A stretch of DNA of 64,000 nt from Tenodera sinensis (Eukaryota; Arthropoda; Insecta; Mantodea; Mantidae). The notes under the pieces were generated by a model. That model was not told where the DNA came from. It made no database searches and was given only the letters and a program-made list of their open reading frames with translations. The stretch's first letter is position 1. Each line of letters begins with the position of its first letter. Of the stretch, positions 1-10,865 are shown piece by piece. The position numbers and the translations under genes are program-made. The stretch spans positions 91,475,412 through 91,539,411 of the forward strand of contig CM060962.1 of assembly GCA_030765045.1 (NCBI GenBank), written 5' to 3'.

Positions 1-23
1 GACTTCAAAGCTTGGTGCATATA

Positions 24-683
24 CTGTATTTTATCGCGTAATTCCCCCCCCCCTTTTTTTTCTCGAATAATTTGCTTGAAAATACTGGGGAGGGAATTAT
101 GCGAGTGGTGCTTCTAGGAATTCCGAAAGGAAGGGAAATCATGTAGTATTATGTAAAAGTTATATAGGTATACAGTAATTTGTGAATGAACTGGATACAT
201 CCATGGTTTTATTGGGCCTACAATGTATTGTTTCATTGTTTCTTTTCTCTGACTATTCTGCAGTCTCACTTCCGTCACTATCATCACTTTTTTCATTTAT
301 AGCTGGCTCAGATAACATATCTTCATTTTCACTATTTCACAACATGTCGTAAGAACCATTAATGGCACCAGAAATACCAGCTTTTTTTAAACTCTTTTTA
401 ACAATATGACGACTTGTAAGAAATTGACTTAGAAACAAACACGTGTGTAACTTCACATTTCAATTTTACGATACGTTATGACAATGGCTATATGAGTATT
501 TTTGTGGCAAGCGCTGCGTCGAATGTTGTCCATTATCAAGTCATTTGAAGGCCGCTCCAACAAGAACGAACCAGGAGAGGCAATTATGCGATGTTTAATA
601 GGTAAATATTTTTTAGTGATGAAAAATCACAAGGGAGGGAAATATGCGAGGGGGGGGGGGGGGCCTTATGCGATAAAATACGG
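24..683 (-). mobile_element. Non-autonomous pogo-like DNA transposon (MITE-like)
   Basis: Imperfect terminal inverted repeats of about 20 bp lie at 24-43 and 664-683 (CTGTATTTTATCGCGTAA against CCGTATTTTATCGCATAA), each flanked by TA (22-23 and 684-685), the target of pogo/Tc1/mariner elements. The interior has repeated subterminal motifs (AATTATGCGAG and variants near 100, 583 and 640) and G or C runs just inside the repeats. On the minus strand around 420-260 a short stretch resembles the acidic, serine-rich C-terminal end of CENP-B/pogo transposases, followed by a stop near 259. I read this as an internal-deletion derivative that kept the tail of the transposase gene. The family assignment is inference; the inverted repeats and TA sites are seen. 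Confidence 0.6.
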
Positions 684-1725
684 TATGCTTAGTCATTCCT
701 GGATTATGTGTTTTAAACCAAAAATGTAAGCTATTTTATGGCAAATTCTCTTTGCGATACAATGTTCACAATTGTTAATCAACACCTCATATTGATGTTT
801 CTTACTGAACTATAAAATAAGTTTGCTAAAAATAGTCTTCACACAGCTGGTTTAAAAAAATATTTTGTTCAATGGCGAGTTTCCGCTTTTGCTATATGTA
901 ATATAATATAAACTTTGATGAGATGTTAGCCTAACATACTTGCCTTATATTAATAAGCGCATTGCAAATTCTGGTTGGCAGATATTGGGGAAACTATTTC
1001 CGGAGCTTCGCTCTGTTAACTTACAAATTGCATCGTAAGGAACATTTTAAGTGCTGAAATGTCTAAAATACACAACCGAGAAGGCCACATTGGAATATTA
1101 CTCATAAAATGTGGTTTGAAATTGTGCTTAGGCATTTGTTGCTTAGTTATGTAGATTTTCACTTAGAATACCTAATATAGAAACTGATTAACATATGTGC
1201 AGAAACTCTGTATAGACACTTAGAAAAATTGAGAAAAATATGAGAAATACCTATCAGAAAATGCCTCAAATTGCGCAACTACGACATCCATTTAGATTTA
1301 TTTAAATTGTTACGTAACTCTCATTTTCACTCCGATAACATAAATATTGACACGAAAACGTTCCTAGAGAATCGGATATAATAAAAAAATTAAAAACTCA
1401 ACATTGTAATGTTTTATCACCTATTTATTGAAAGATATGAACTCCGTTGAAACATTAGATTGCAAATGAAAATTATCTGCTTAGATGAGGAATTTATATT
1501 TGAAGCAAATTACACGATTAGAGCCTATTGTCTCATTTTAAAGAGACTGAAATTGCTATGACAGGTTTTAAATGTGCACCTGGCAATCCTTCACCGTCCT
1601 CGCTGCTGTTTACCGGTAACGCTCACGTGCATATCTCCCCTCTCTTTCTTTCGCACAGCGATATGAGCCGGCAACAGCGCTCCATAGCTGAGTAGGGAAT
1701 GGACCTACTCATGTGCCTTCTTATT
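684..1725. other. Intronic/intergenic AT-rich sequence, no gene seen
   Basis: No conserved reading frame, RNA gene or clear repeat boundary was recognised. A short more GC-rich patch occurs around 1590-1690. By position this lies inside or downstream of the minus-strand DOCK gene. Confidence 0.5.
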
Positions 1726-2310
1726 TCATGCTCCCTTTAGTCCATAGTGCCACAGTTCTTGTAGGGAGTCCAGGAGTTGAACCATGGTTTCCCTACATAT
1801 AGCATTTCGGGTCTGTCTGCTCTCAGTTTCTCTCATCCACCTCTTGACCGCCATCTTCTTCAAATCACACTCCACACCATCTGTCCATCCATCCATCCAC
1901 CTAACTGGCATTAGGCCTGCCTATATTCCTTCTTCCTCCAGGCTTTCCTTTCAGTGCTTTCTTAGGATGTCAGTCTTTTTGCATTCTGGAGATGTGACCT
2001 AACCATTTTAAAGGTCAGCTTTTAATTAAGGTAACTAGGTCCATCTCTTGATAGGGATCTATCACTACTTATTTGTTGTTACTCTCCAGAATCCTTTATC
2101 TTGCACTGAACCAAATACCCTTCTTAGAATCTTCCTTTCCCATCTATTAGTCTGTTCCTCTTCTCTTCTAGTCATCGCCCAGATTCCGCTACCATAAGTC
2201 ACAATAGGTCTTATTAGGGCCTTATATATGTTTATTTTGATCTTCCTAGATATACTTTTCTTCTTCAAAATCTGTTGTGACGCATAATAACATTTATTGC
2301 CTGACAATAA
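1726..2310 (-). pseudogene. LINE (RTE-like) reverse transcriptase C-terminal remnant
   Basis: Reading down the minus strand, 2307-2065 encodes a stretch with IYKALIRPIVTYGSGIWAM followed by a WERKILRRVFG motif, the hallmark of the region after the RT palm in RTE-type non-LTR retrotransposons. After a decayed stretch, 1911-1726 shows WMDGVE-like and MAVKRW motifs, which match the extreme C terminus of the same ORF2 class. Stops and shifts separate the two pieces and nothing upstream of the thumb region is present, so this is a 5'-truncated, dead copy. Orientation is the same as the host DOCK gene. The exact clade is uncertain. Confidence 0.6.
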
Positions 2311-3231
2311 TCAGGCCTGTATTTCTGTTGGAAGATTTGTCTTCTGTTATCATTGAGTCTAAACAGTTTGCATTATTTGAAAAGAATAATTACCGATTTG
2401 TACTAATTGATAATGGCAAATATCTTATGAGTTAATGAGCACAGATTTTGTTTTATCTTCATTAATTTTGAGACAGGATATGGTGATAGTATTATTAATA
2501 TTATGGTTTCATGCAACTCAGACTTTTAAAGATAGATCATATAACAAAAATATCTTGTTTGCATTTTTAAGGTCCAAATAAGTGGGATCTCAAAATGATT
2601 GCAGAGCCTGTATAGTGGCATTAACAATTTTCCTTATGTTGGTAGTTGGAAGTTTGAATTCTTTCCTAATTTCCCCAAAAAGGGCTGAAATTGTGCACCG
2701 GGCACCTACCATGAGACCAATCATTTTTATGTTACCAGCTGGTATTTATCTTTATAAAAGGCTATGGTAAGTGCGTAGTGGTAATCAAACCTTATGGTTG
2801 GATTGATAACACTGGTCGACAAGATTTTTTTCACAAGAAATCTTAATAGTGAATCTAGTGCATTTTTCATCCTGAATTCAGATATGTAGTCAGAATTTTC
2901 CCATCAGGCATAGTTTTTCTGTGAAAGCTACTTTTCAAAATATGATTTTAGCGTTTTCTTTGACCTGTCATAGGAACCTTTACCTCATATGTAGCTATTT
3001 TACTCAAGCCGTACTTATTGAAATTATTTGTAATATCACGCTGAAGCACCACAAAACAAGACTGTGCAGGTTCATTCATGTTTAGACATGCTCAGACCTG
3101 TCTGGCATTGTGATGTGTCAGTATTGAGCTGACTGTGACATTGTTCACTAGTGAAATATTTCCTTCCTTTCTGTTTAGAAGTGTATTGTGTATGTTGTGC
3201 ATGTTGTATTTCAGTGCTTAATGTTTTCATC
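2311..3231. other. No gene recognised
   Basis: AT-rich sequence with short ORFs only (for example 2582-2770), none of which resembles a known protein. It may hold the 5' non-coding part of the repeat element that starts at 3232. Confidence 0.4.
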
Positions 3232-4858
3232 ATGCCAAGAAAGTGTGTAAATCATGCAGATAATTTCTGCTATATTTGTGGTGAGCTGACCTTCAAGTCT
3301 CAGAGGCGAAATATGACCCCACTTGTAAAGAAGTGTTATCATCTTTACTTTGGCTGTCAAGTTGGTGATTTTGATAAGAGCTGGGCCCCAAATACATGCT
3401 GTGTTTCGTGTGTTAGACTGCTGACTGGGTGGAAAAATGGTACACATCATATGCCATTTGCAATTCCCATGATTTGGAGGGAACCGAAGGATCATTCAAC
3501 TGACTGTTATTTTTGTTTGACAAATATTAAAGGAATCACATCTAAAACAAAATATACAGTTAAGTATCCGAATTTGCAATCTGCATTGAGACCTGTCTTA
3601 CACAGTGAAGAGTTCCCCGTACCAGTATATGTAGATACAACCTTAAGTGATAACTCTGATTCTGACCTAACAAACTCAAAATGATTCAGATGAAAATAAA
3701 AATGATCTTACATATGAAGCCAGTAGCTGTTCATCAGAACCATACTTTCCCAATCAGCAAGACCTTAATGACCTGATTCGGGATTTAAATCTGTCTAAAC
3801 TGCAAGCTGAAGTTTTAACTTCCAGACTCAAAGGGTGGAATTTACTCCAAAAAGATGTAAGAATAAGTAGTTATCGTAGTCGCCATAGTGTTTTCAAAGA
3901 ATACTTCTCTGAAGAATATGGTGTTGTGTTTTGTAATAATATTTGTTCACTTATGGAAACTCTTGGGCATCAACACCGACCAGATGAGTGGCGATTGTTC
4001 ATAGACTCCTCTAAAGTAAGTTTGAAGGCTGTGCTGCTACATATTGGCAATGAACTTCCATGAATACCAGTAGTGCATGCCGCTATGAAAGAGACATATC
4101 AAAATATGAAACTAATTTTAGAGAAAATACAATATGGAAAATATGAATGGAATATCTGTGGTGATTTAAAGGTCATTGCTTTATTGCTTGGTTTGCAACT
4201 TGGGTTCACCAAATTTTGCTGTTTTTTGTGCGAGTGGGACAGCAGAGATAAGAAGTCTCACTACGTTAGAAAGTCATGGCCAAAACGTGAATCTCTTCTC
4301 CCTGGCCAGAAAAATGTGGCATGTGTCCCTTTAGTGAATCCTGAAAAAATATTTTTACCTCCATTGCATATTAAGTTAGGAGTTATGAAAAATTTCGTCA
4401 AAGCTATGGATAAACTTTCTGATGGATTCTTGTACTTGAAATCGAAATTCCCCAAAGTCAGTGATGCTAAATTGAAAGAAGGAGTTTTTATAGGACCACA
4501 AATCCGATCATTAATGGCTGATGAACATTTCGAGGGACTGTTAAATCCACTGGAGAGAGCAGCCTGGCAGTCTTTCAAAAGTTTATGTTGCAATTTTCTT
4601 GGAAACCATAAAGCAGAAAACTATCGTGACATAGTGGCTGATCTTCTGCATTCTTATAAAGCTATGGGATGCAACATGTCTTTAAAAATTCACTTCTTGG
4701 ACTCTCACTTGGACTTCTTCCCCGAAAACCTTGGAGCTGTCAGCGATGAACACAGTGAGCGTTTTCATCACCAAATTTCTACGATAGAGAAGAGGTACCA
4801 AGGCAAGTGGAGTTCCAATATGCTGGCTGACTACTGTTGGACTAAAATACTTTTAGAA
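3232..4858 (+). pseudogene. Decayed copy of a multi-copy arthropod Cys-rich repeat protein
   Basis: The likely original start is the ATG at 3232 (MPRKCVNHADNFCYICGEL), downstream of the first ATG at 3151. The protein begins with Cys/His pairs (CYICGE, CCVSCVRL, CYFCLTN) that look metal-binding, then a PFAIPMIWREP motif. The frame shifts near 3675; 3677-4060 continues in the second frame to a TGA at 4061, and the same frame resumes to about 4858, where it includes CCFLCEWDSRDKK, LGNHKAENY, MGCNMSLKIHFLDSHL and SDEHSERFHH. I recognise the set as a protein present in many near-identical copies in arthropod and other invertebrate genomes, usually annotated as uncharacterised and probably part of a mobile element; no biochemical function is known to me. 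One frameshift and one nonsense codon mark this copy as dead. Confidence 0.7.
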
Positions 4859-6201
4859 TCTGTTATTTTAATTCTTGTGAAAGAGAAAAAGTTAATTTTT
4901 GTAGACCAGTGTAATCAAACCCTTTTTGCTGTCTTCTTGGTATCTTGTATCTTGCCTGTCATAGAGAATGACAAAATGAATTGGCTGATCAGTTTGTCTG
5001 TTGATGAAACCCCTGATTCTGAGCGCCGTTCTATTGCAAATATAATCGTGGTTGCTTTAAATAATGAACAAAAGACTACACCTTATCTTCTTAATGTGTG
5101 TGAATTGTGCGCCACTGACAAAGAAACTGTGACCCAGTTTGTGATGGACTCTTTGAAATTACTATGGCCATGTGGAATCAAATACGACCGGTTACTTTTA
5201 TTTGTTACTGATGCAGGTCCCTTATATGGTGAAATCAGGACAAACTCTGAAAGGTATTTTTCTCATATAACTTGTTTGGCACATGCTCTTCATTGCATTT
5301 CTGAGACAATACGTGATTCTTTCCCATTGGCAGATAGATTTGTGTCCAGTACAAAGAGAATTTTTGTTAAATCTCCTAAAAGAGTTAAGTTGCTTAGATC
5401 AACAGCACCTAATATCCGACTTCCTCCTGCACTAGTGTTAACTCGATGGGGAACATGGGTTGATGGAGTTTTATATTATGCTGAGCACATAGAAATAGTT
5501 GAAGAGGTTGTTAATTCATTGGACTCGAAAGATGCTTCATCAATAGAAACTGTGCAAAATATTCTGTCAGGCACTGGGTTAAAAGAGGATCTTAGTTTTA
5601 TATCTGCCCATTTTTCTTTCTTACCAGCAGCCATAACGGCATTGGAAGCTGTAGGATCTCCTTTGCATGAATCACTTACTGTCTTTGAATAAACAATATG
5701 CGATCTAACTTCGGTTCCTGGTAGCATAGGACAAAAAGTGAACGAGAAAGTGAACTATGTCATTTCAAAAAGTTCTGGTTATAAACAGATGTGCCATATT
5801 CAAGACCTCCTTGAAAGAAAACCATCTGTCACACCAAGAGACTTGACTGTCTCTGTGAAGCAGTTAACATCATTTAAATATGCCTGGATAACATCTTGTG
5901 ACTTGGAGAGAAGTTTTTCACGTTACAAGTGTTTCGTGAGACAGCAGATGATGGTTTACAGTTGAAAATTTGTGCAAAGTATTGGTTGTGAACTACAATT
6001 AAGCAGTTAATACTAGCAGAGTTCACTTCTGCTTCAACCTCTGAGGAATAAGGTAACTTTATTTATTATTTATACTAACTCATCTTGTCTACTGCAAAGG
6101 AATATTAATTGTTTTAATTAAATAGTGCATATTTCTTGGCATATTTTCAAGTTTTTAAGAGCATATTTCAGTGTTTTTAGGGCATGAACTTCCGATCCCT
6201 A
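4859..6201 (+). pseudogene. hAT transposase remnant (CGGBP1-like subgroup)
   Basis: From about 4912 the reading frame that ends at 5692 changes identity: LSVDETPDSE followed by IANIIVVAL, LKLLWPCGIKYDRLLLFVTDA, the CLAHALH motif, and an LTRWGTW motif are the RNase H-like core of hAT transposases related to vertebrate CGGBP1-type proteins. After a stop at 5690-5692, 5738-5965 carries the C-terminal dimerisation region ending in DLERSFSRYK. The AT-rich tail closing with GGCATGAACTTCCGATCCCT (6181-6200) resembles the terminal repeat of this hAT group. The N-terminal BED zinc finger and the 5' end are missing: the upstream part is replaced by the unrelated repeat protein joined in the same frame. 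Confidence 0.75.
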
Positions 6202-7186
6202 ATTATCATAATGCATCATCCAATTCTGGTTTCCCCACAATTCAGGCCTCTTCCTGCACACAGCATCCCTCATATGCACTAGGATTCCCTGGTGGACTTC
6301 CTTGCTTACCATCTGACCACCTGGCACAAATTCATGATGGATAATGCCTTTGTAGTCAAAAAACACAACCAACATCACCTTGATCATTGACCAACTCATG
6401 CATGCTTTTTTTGGATGAGGTGACCCTTTGCTCACCCACTGCGATGACTGCATCTTTATTTCAGCATCATAGCCATACTCCCACGTCTCATCGCCTGTTA
6501 TGATGTTCTTAAGAAAGTTTTCATTGTCATTAGGGGTGGCAAGCAGTCCCTTGCGTATCTCAATTGTTGACTGAAGATCAGAAACAGATCTTAGTCAACA
6601 AACGTGGTATGAATTTTGCACTGACACGACACATCTCAAGTTTTTCACTCAAAATGTGATGGCATGATCCTACGCTGATGCCCACCTTATCAGCAGCTTC
6701 CCAAACAGTTAAATGACAGTTTCCGCGAATCACAGCATGAACTCTATCCACATGGCCATCATCTGCTGATGTGGAAGGATGTCCAGACTTGGAATCGTTA
6801 GACTGACATTCTGCCCTGTTGAAAACGTTAAACCACTCATAGCACTGCATGTGACTCATGCAGTCCTCCCCGTATGCTTGGCTAAGCATTTGCAATGTAT
6901 CTGTGAAAGAGCTGCCAAGTTTGTAGCAAAATTTCACACACAGATACACACACTTTGTTCTTCAAGCTTCTTCATTGTTACTTTGCCACTAATTCAGCGA
7001 ACAGGCTGTACATGACCTTACCTCAGTGGCTGTGGTTTGCTTGCTAATAGTTCGAGCGAAACGCGGCAAACAGCAGTTTGTTGTCTAAACCTGCTGCTAA
7101 GTATGTTCAGTAGCCGCTGCGTGCTCACTCTGCTGGTTGGCGTGCTATTTCAAAATTTTGGTTTCTTTTTAACACACCTTGTATGT
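6202..7186 (-). pseudogene. Mariner transposase, 3'-truncated and frameshifted
   Basis: The minus strand starts near 7186 with a TACAAGGTGTGTT end next to TA, typical of a mariner terminus. The original start is probably the ATG at 6976-6974 (MKKLEEQ); a shift near 6950 moves to a frame running to 6578 that holds the HTH region (QCYEWFNVF, SGHPSTSADD, LTVWEAADKVGIS). After another shift the frame carries ITGDETW near 6500, the first catalytic Asp of the DD34D triad, then QSSQWVSKGSPHPKK, and stops right after the second Asp (HYDN, about 6203). The third Asp and the 3' end are absent, with the break exactly where the hAT end begins. Probably the hAT landed in or recombined with this copy. Confidence 0.8.
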
Positions 7187-7524
7187 TGATACTTGTTGTG
7201 TACTCTTTAAAGAATAAAATGGTTTTATGAAACCATGTTTTATTTAAAACAAATATTACCTCCGAAGAACCACTGCAACAACACTTTCTTTCATGTTTTA
7301 TCTTCATTATTCCACTTACCTCAAATGTTAATTTTCATGCTTCATGGATGAATCTATGCAGAGTGGATATAGCAGCATAACTATATATCATGTATTCAGA
7401 GGTCATTAACAGAACTATGATCATTCTTCACTCCATTAAAGCCATAAGAAGAAAATAAACAAATACAAAAGGAAGTAAATATTACATTATTATTCTTAAT
7501 TAACATAATATTTCCTTTACTTAC
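7187..7524 (-). other. DOCK gene intron sequence 3' of the 7525 exon
   Basis: Starts at the GTAAGT donor (7524-7519 on the minus strand) and runs toward the window start. No further DOCK exon was recognised between here and base 1, so the next exon is probably outside the window. Confidence 0.6.
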
Positions 7525-7677
7525 GTTCCCAATCTCAAAGTTTTGCCTCATAAGAAGATACAATGATGCAGAAGCTTGGGACCTCACACTGCTCATGTTG
7601 GAACTACAGTGTTTGAGAAGTCTAAGACATAAATCTGCACACTGTTCAGTCTCCTCATCAAACAGCAAATTTGGAAA
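7525..7677 (-). CDS. DOCK7: DOCK6/7/8-type protein, exon (most downstream in window)
   Basis: This 153 bp exon encodes 51 residues beginning FPNLLFDEETEQCADLCLRL and ending LYLLMRQNFEIGN, with no stop. It matches the highly conserved stretch of DOCK6/7/8 proteins upstream of the DHR-2 catalytic domain. Those proteins are guanine nucleotide exchange factors for Rac/Cdc42 that act on the cytoskeleton. The splice acceptor is CCTGTTGACAG (AG at 7679-7678) and the donor is AAC|GTAAGT (GT at 7524-7523). Both ends are phase 0, matching the phase-0 end of the exon at 35027. It follows a 27.3 kb intron full of transposons. Arthropods usually have one gene of the DOCK6/7/8 class (Zir in Drosophila), so the symbol means class, not a proven one-to-one orthologue. 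Confidence 0.93.
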
Positions 7678-8361
7678 CTGTCAACAGGCAAAAACCTTTA
7701 TTACTCCCAAGAAATACACAGAGCCTAATAATAGAATAGAATTTGAATTAAATTTTGATTCGCAGGGGTAAACTACACAGTTTTAAGCCTGAAATGCTGC
7801 TTATTCTTTGTTACAGAGTGAACACAAATGTTGAAGGAATTTAAAAGACCTTGCTGTATATATGTTACTAAACATATCAAAAAATTTAGAATTACATAGA
7901 AAAACTAAGAAAGTTCTTTCTTTACATGTTAAATGTACTTGATATGAGCTCCTTTAGTATTTCTAGAGAGTCATTTCTGTAATCTAGTTCATTCCAAACA
8001 CAATGAAGCATGATCCAAAACTGATGCATTTGGCCTCTATTTCAATTGTTTCTCTAAGATTTTCCAAACCATTAACTATGAAATGTCCAAATTTCCGCTT
8101 CCTTTGAAAGTAAGCATTTTAAGATTGTACATGAAACTAGCATGCATGCATGCACTACTGGTTTCTTTAGATAAAGTATGATGAATTGCTGTTTTCACTT
8201 CAGATACATCCCTTCCCTTTAAACTGTTTAACTCTCACTGAGATGAGAGGTGCTGGGTTGATTTTAATGGAATTTTGTTCTAAAGTTTCCTGGAACTTAT
8301 AAGAAGCATTCCACTCATACCAAATTAGAATATTGTTTGGATTGTAAGGGGAGCTGTTTGA
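7678..8361. other. Intronic sequence, nothing recognised
   Basis: Contains the acceptor and pyrimidine tract of the 7525-7677 exon at its left edge. The rest is AT-rich with no coding or repeat signal I can name. Confidence 0.5.
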
Positions 8362-8983
8362 GGTTTGCTGGATCTCAGAAGAAACAGTCAAAAAATGGAT
8401 TGAAAGGAAAGAATTGGCTCCAAGAAACAGAAGACAGTTCCATCTGCAGGCAAGGTCATGGCATCAGTTTTTTGGGATACAGGGGGTAATTTTCATTATC
8501 TCCAAAAAGGAAAAGCAATCAATAGCAAGTATTAAGCCAACTTGTCCCAGCATTTGAGTGATGAAATCAAGCAAAGATGGCTGCATTTAGCGAATAAGAA
8601 AGTTCTGTTTCATCAAGACAATGCACCAGTTCACACATCCATTATTGCCATGACCAAAATCAATGAGTTTAAGTTTGAATTGCTTCCTCATGCACCCTAT
8701 TTGTCACATTTAGCCCCCTCTCTGATTATTTTTTTTTCCAAACTTGATGAAATGGCTTGATGGTAAAAGATTTGCCAACAATGAAGAGGTGGTGTCTGCA
8801 GTTGATGACTATTTTGCAGAGCTTGACGGTTCTCACTAGAAACAGGGTACCAAAGTTATTGAGCATCGTTGGGAAAAGTGTATCGAGCTGAAAGGAGACT
8901 ATGTAGAAAAATAAAGATGTTTTTTCCCCAAAATGTTTGTGCTTTCTTTACTAGGTTGGGTACTTTTGGGACAGCTCTCACAT
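8362..8983 (+). pseudogene. Mariner transposase C-terminal half (5'-truncated)
   Basis: Starts mid-protein near 8362 (SQKKQSKKW), continues through a decayed PSAGKVMASVFW equivalent and then 8542-8760 with KKVLFHQDNAPVHTS, holding the second catalytic Asp, and LLPHAPY. The downstream DLAPSD motif is damaged (HLAPS then a shift). The end reads CIELKGDYVEK with a stop near 8912. A probable 3' terminal repeat, GGTTGGGTACTTTTGGGACA (8954-8973) running to CTCTCACA next to TA, closes the element. No ITGDE segment or 5' end exists, so it cannot be active. It is a different mariner subfamily from those at 6.2-7.2 kb and 11.4-12.7 kb. Confidence 0.8.
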
Positions 8984-8984
8984 A

Positions 8985-9463
8985 TGTGTGTCCAAAACTT
9001 GTGACATATTTCACAATTCACAAATTTGAATTAATGACTACTATAGCAGCCATTGCATTATTATTTACAAGAATTTGTCTTGCCAAAATTGTCAAATACA
9101 GAATGTGACCATTTGTTGTATAGGGTTCATGTATGAAAATAATATCAATGTCCAGGTCCTCCATTTCCATAGCTTGCACATAATGAACTTGCTTTATTTA
9201 TTTGCACAATTCTAATATATTCGGCCATTTATTACCATTTATACAATTTTATCTAAAACAGCTCTCCTCAACCTGGAAACATTGACTCTGTTGTCATTAA
9301 GTTTAGAACTCATATTTCTATTTAATCTCATGGATCTAAGTGCACTTTTGCATTATTACTTGGTATTTTACTTTGCTGCTTACCAGCTATGTCTTCTTCT
9401 GTATATATTTTTTCTTTGGAATTTAATTGTCTAACTATGCTACTTACTAAAAAAAAAAAAAAA
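8985..9463. other. Intronic sequence, no gene seen
   Basis: AT-rich stretch between a mariner and a LINE copy; an A15 run lies at 9450-9464. No conserved product recognised. Confidence 0.45.
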
Positions 9464-9775
9464 ATCATCTAAGAATAAAAGATGGGAACTACCAAACATT
9501 CAAACAGTGATTCCTGAGTATCCTCGAAAAACAGCAGTTGCAACCTTCAGGTTGATTACAGGACATGATTGTCTGGCAAAACATTTAAACAGAATTGGCA
9601 TATATTCTTCACCACTCTGTCCTCTATGTGATCTGCAAGAGGAAATGGATCGAGACCACCTTCAAATATGCCCGGCCACTTCTAGTGCCCCATCCATCAG
9701 TGAAAAATATTGGAGAGCAAGAGGATTAATGACTTCATTGTCAGAAATCCAGCATTAGCTAACAACAACATTATC
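9464..9775 (+). mobile_element. 5'-truncated copy of the RNase H LINE family (3' end only)
   Basis: The sequence from about 9475 is near-identical to the last part of the LINE at 61140-64000 and to the minus-strand copy at 40207-40869. It encodes the ORF2 tail: VIPEYPRKTAVATFRLITGH, then CPLCDLQEEMDRDHL, a CCHC-like motif found after the RNase H domain of such elements, ending in SLSEIQH and a stop at 9756-9758. The family's shared 3' end, AGCATTAGCTAACAAC, is at 9754-9769. The copy begins after an A run and keeps only about 300 bp, the normal result of incomplete reverse transcription. Confidence 0.8.
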
Positions 9776-9964
9776 TAATATGCCAGATTTGTGGTTTATG
9801 TATATTTGCTTTATACAGCATAGCTTTTGGCTTATAAGGAACAGAATTGGTATTTATTATTCTTTTTCTTTTCTAACATTTGGTTTCCTAACACAATTTT
9901 GTCCCTCATACCTAATATGCACATAGCAGCAAGGCCACTTCTGAGTAGGATCAATATCATATCA

Positions 9965-10186
9965 TCATACACAGTCTTTGTATATTTCTTTGAATCTAAA
10001 GTAATCTCCTCTCCTTTCATAGGCTTTTATAAGTAAATCCATAAGTTCATTGGGATTGGTGGGCAAATTTTTTGACCTTAGTTCAATTCTGTCTATGGCA
10101 TCTGGCAGGGGAAATAAAATGTTATCACTATTTTCATATAATTTCCTATATGTGCCACTAAGTGGCAAACAGAGCTCAACTTTCAT
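9965..10186 (-). CDS. Unrecognised ORF, possibly part of a mobile element
   Basis: A 73-codon open frame on the minus strand with a non-random composition: charged, with motifs NILFPLPDAIDRIELR and DLLIKAYERRGDYFRFKEI. It looks like a piece of a real protein, not chance, but I cannot name the family. No splice sites consistent with the DOCK gene are evident at its ends and the residues do not fit a DOCK protein. It sits between a LINE tail and a deleted TA-target transposon. It could be a transposon accessory gene fragment or an exon of something else. Confidence 0.35.
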   Translation of the reverse strand: MKVELCLPLSGTYRKLYENSDNILFPLPDAIDRIELRSKNLPTNPNELMDLLIKAYERRGDYFRFKEIYKDCV

Positions 10187-10290
10187 GTCAACTAAGTTAC
10201 ATTAGCTTGATATCGTTACAAATGGTCACAACATTGATATTTACCATAACTGTGCCCCTGAATGTGGCTAATCTGCTTCTTTTGCATGCA

Positions 10291-10865
10291 CAAGGTTATT
10301 CAAAATGATTGTCAGGGTTTTGTGATTTTTCTTTTAGAACACGTGGAAAACATACAATTTTTATTGTTGCAGTAACGGTTAGACAAATTCTCAAAGTTTT
10401 ATTCTGCAGCAACTGTAGCGACATCAATTACCAGCAGATGGCGGTAACATCAGTGTTTAACAAAATGGCGGTTAGCGGTAAGGAGAAAGCTTTTTGTACT
10501 CTTGAATATCAACACCCCATAATCCACCATTTTCGGACAAAATACAGGAAGGAGCCTCCCTCCGACAACTCTATTAACAGATGGTATACACAATTTGTGT
10601 ATACAGGTTGTTTGTGTAAACAGTGGGAACTGAATCAGCACATCCAAGCCACCTTCGAAACCATTACCATTGCCAAGATGACTCGTGTGTGGGAAGAGAT
10701 GTGTGTAGAGCAAAAAAAGGCGCACATATTGAGCATTTGTAATGCATGTAAAAAGAAAAAAGCTTTATGAGTTGTAGTACACAATAAAACAAGTGTCATA
10801 TTCCTGTCAACTGCACTGTAAATTATAAGTTTTTGTTACCGCGACAATCATTTGGAATAACCTTG
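10291..10865 (+). mobile_element. Internally deleted TA-target transposon with DUF4817-like HTH
   Basis: Inverted repeats of 23 bp at 10291-10313 and 10843-10865 differ at one position (core CAAGGTTATTCAAAATGATT, A/C at position 12). TA follows the right end (10866-10867); the left flank reads CA, one change from TA. Inside, ATGGCGGTTAGC at 10468 starts a peptide MAVSGKEKAFCTLEYQ, followed by HFRTKYRKEPPSDNSINRWY and TGCLCKQ, the helix-turn-helix domain often annotated DUF4817 in arthropod mariner-like transposases. The frame then jumps to HIQATFETITIAKMTRVWEE, which resembles the extreme C terminus of the same proteins. The catalytic core is missing, so the copy can only move in trans. Confidence 0.8.
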
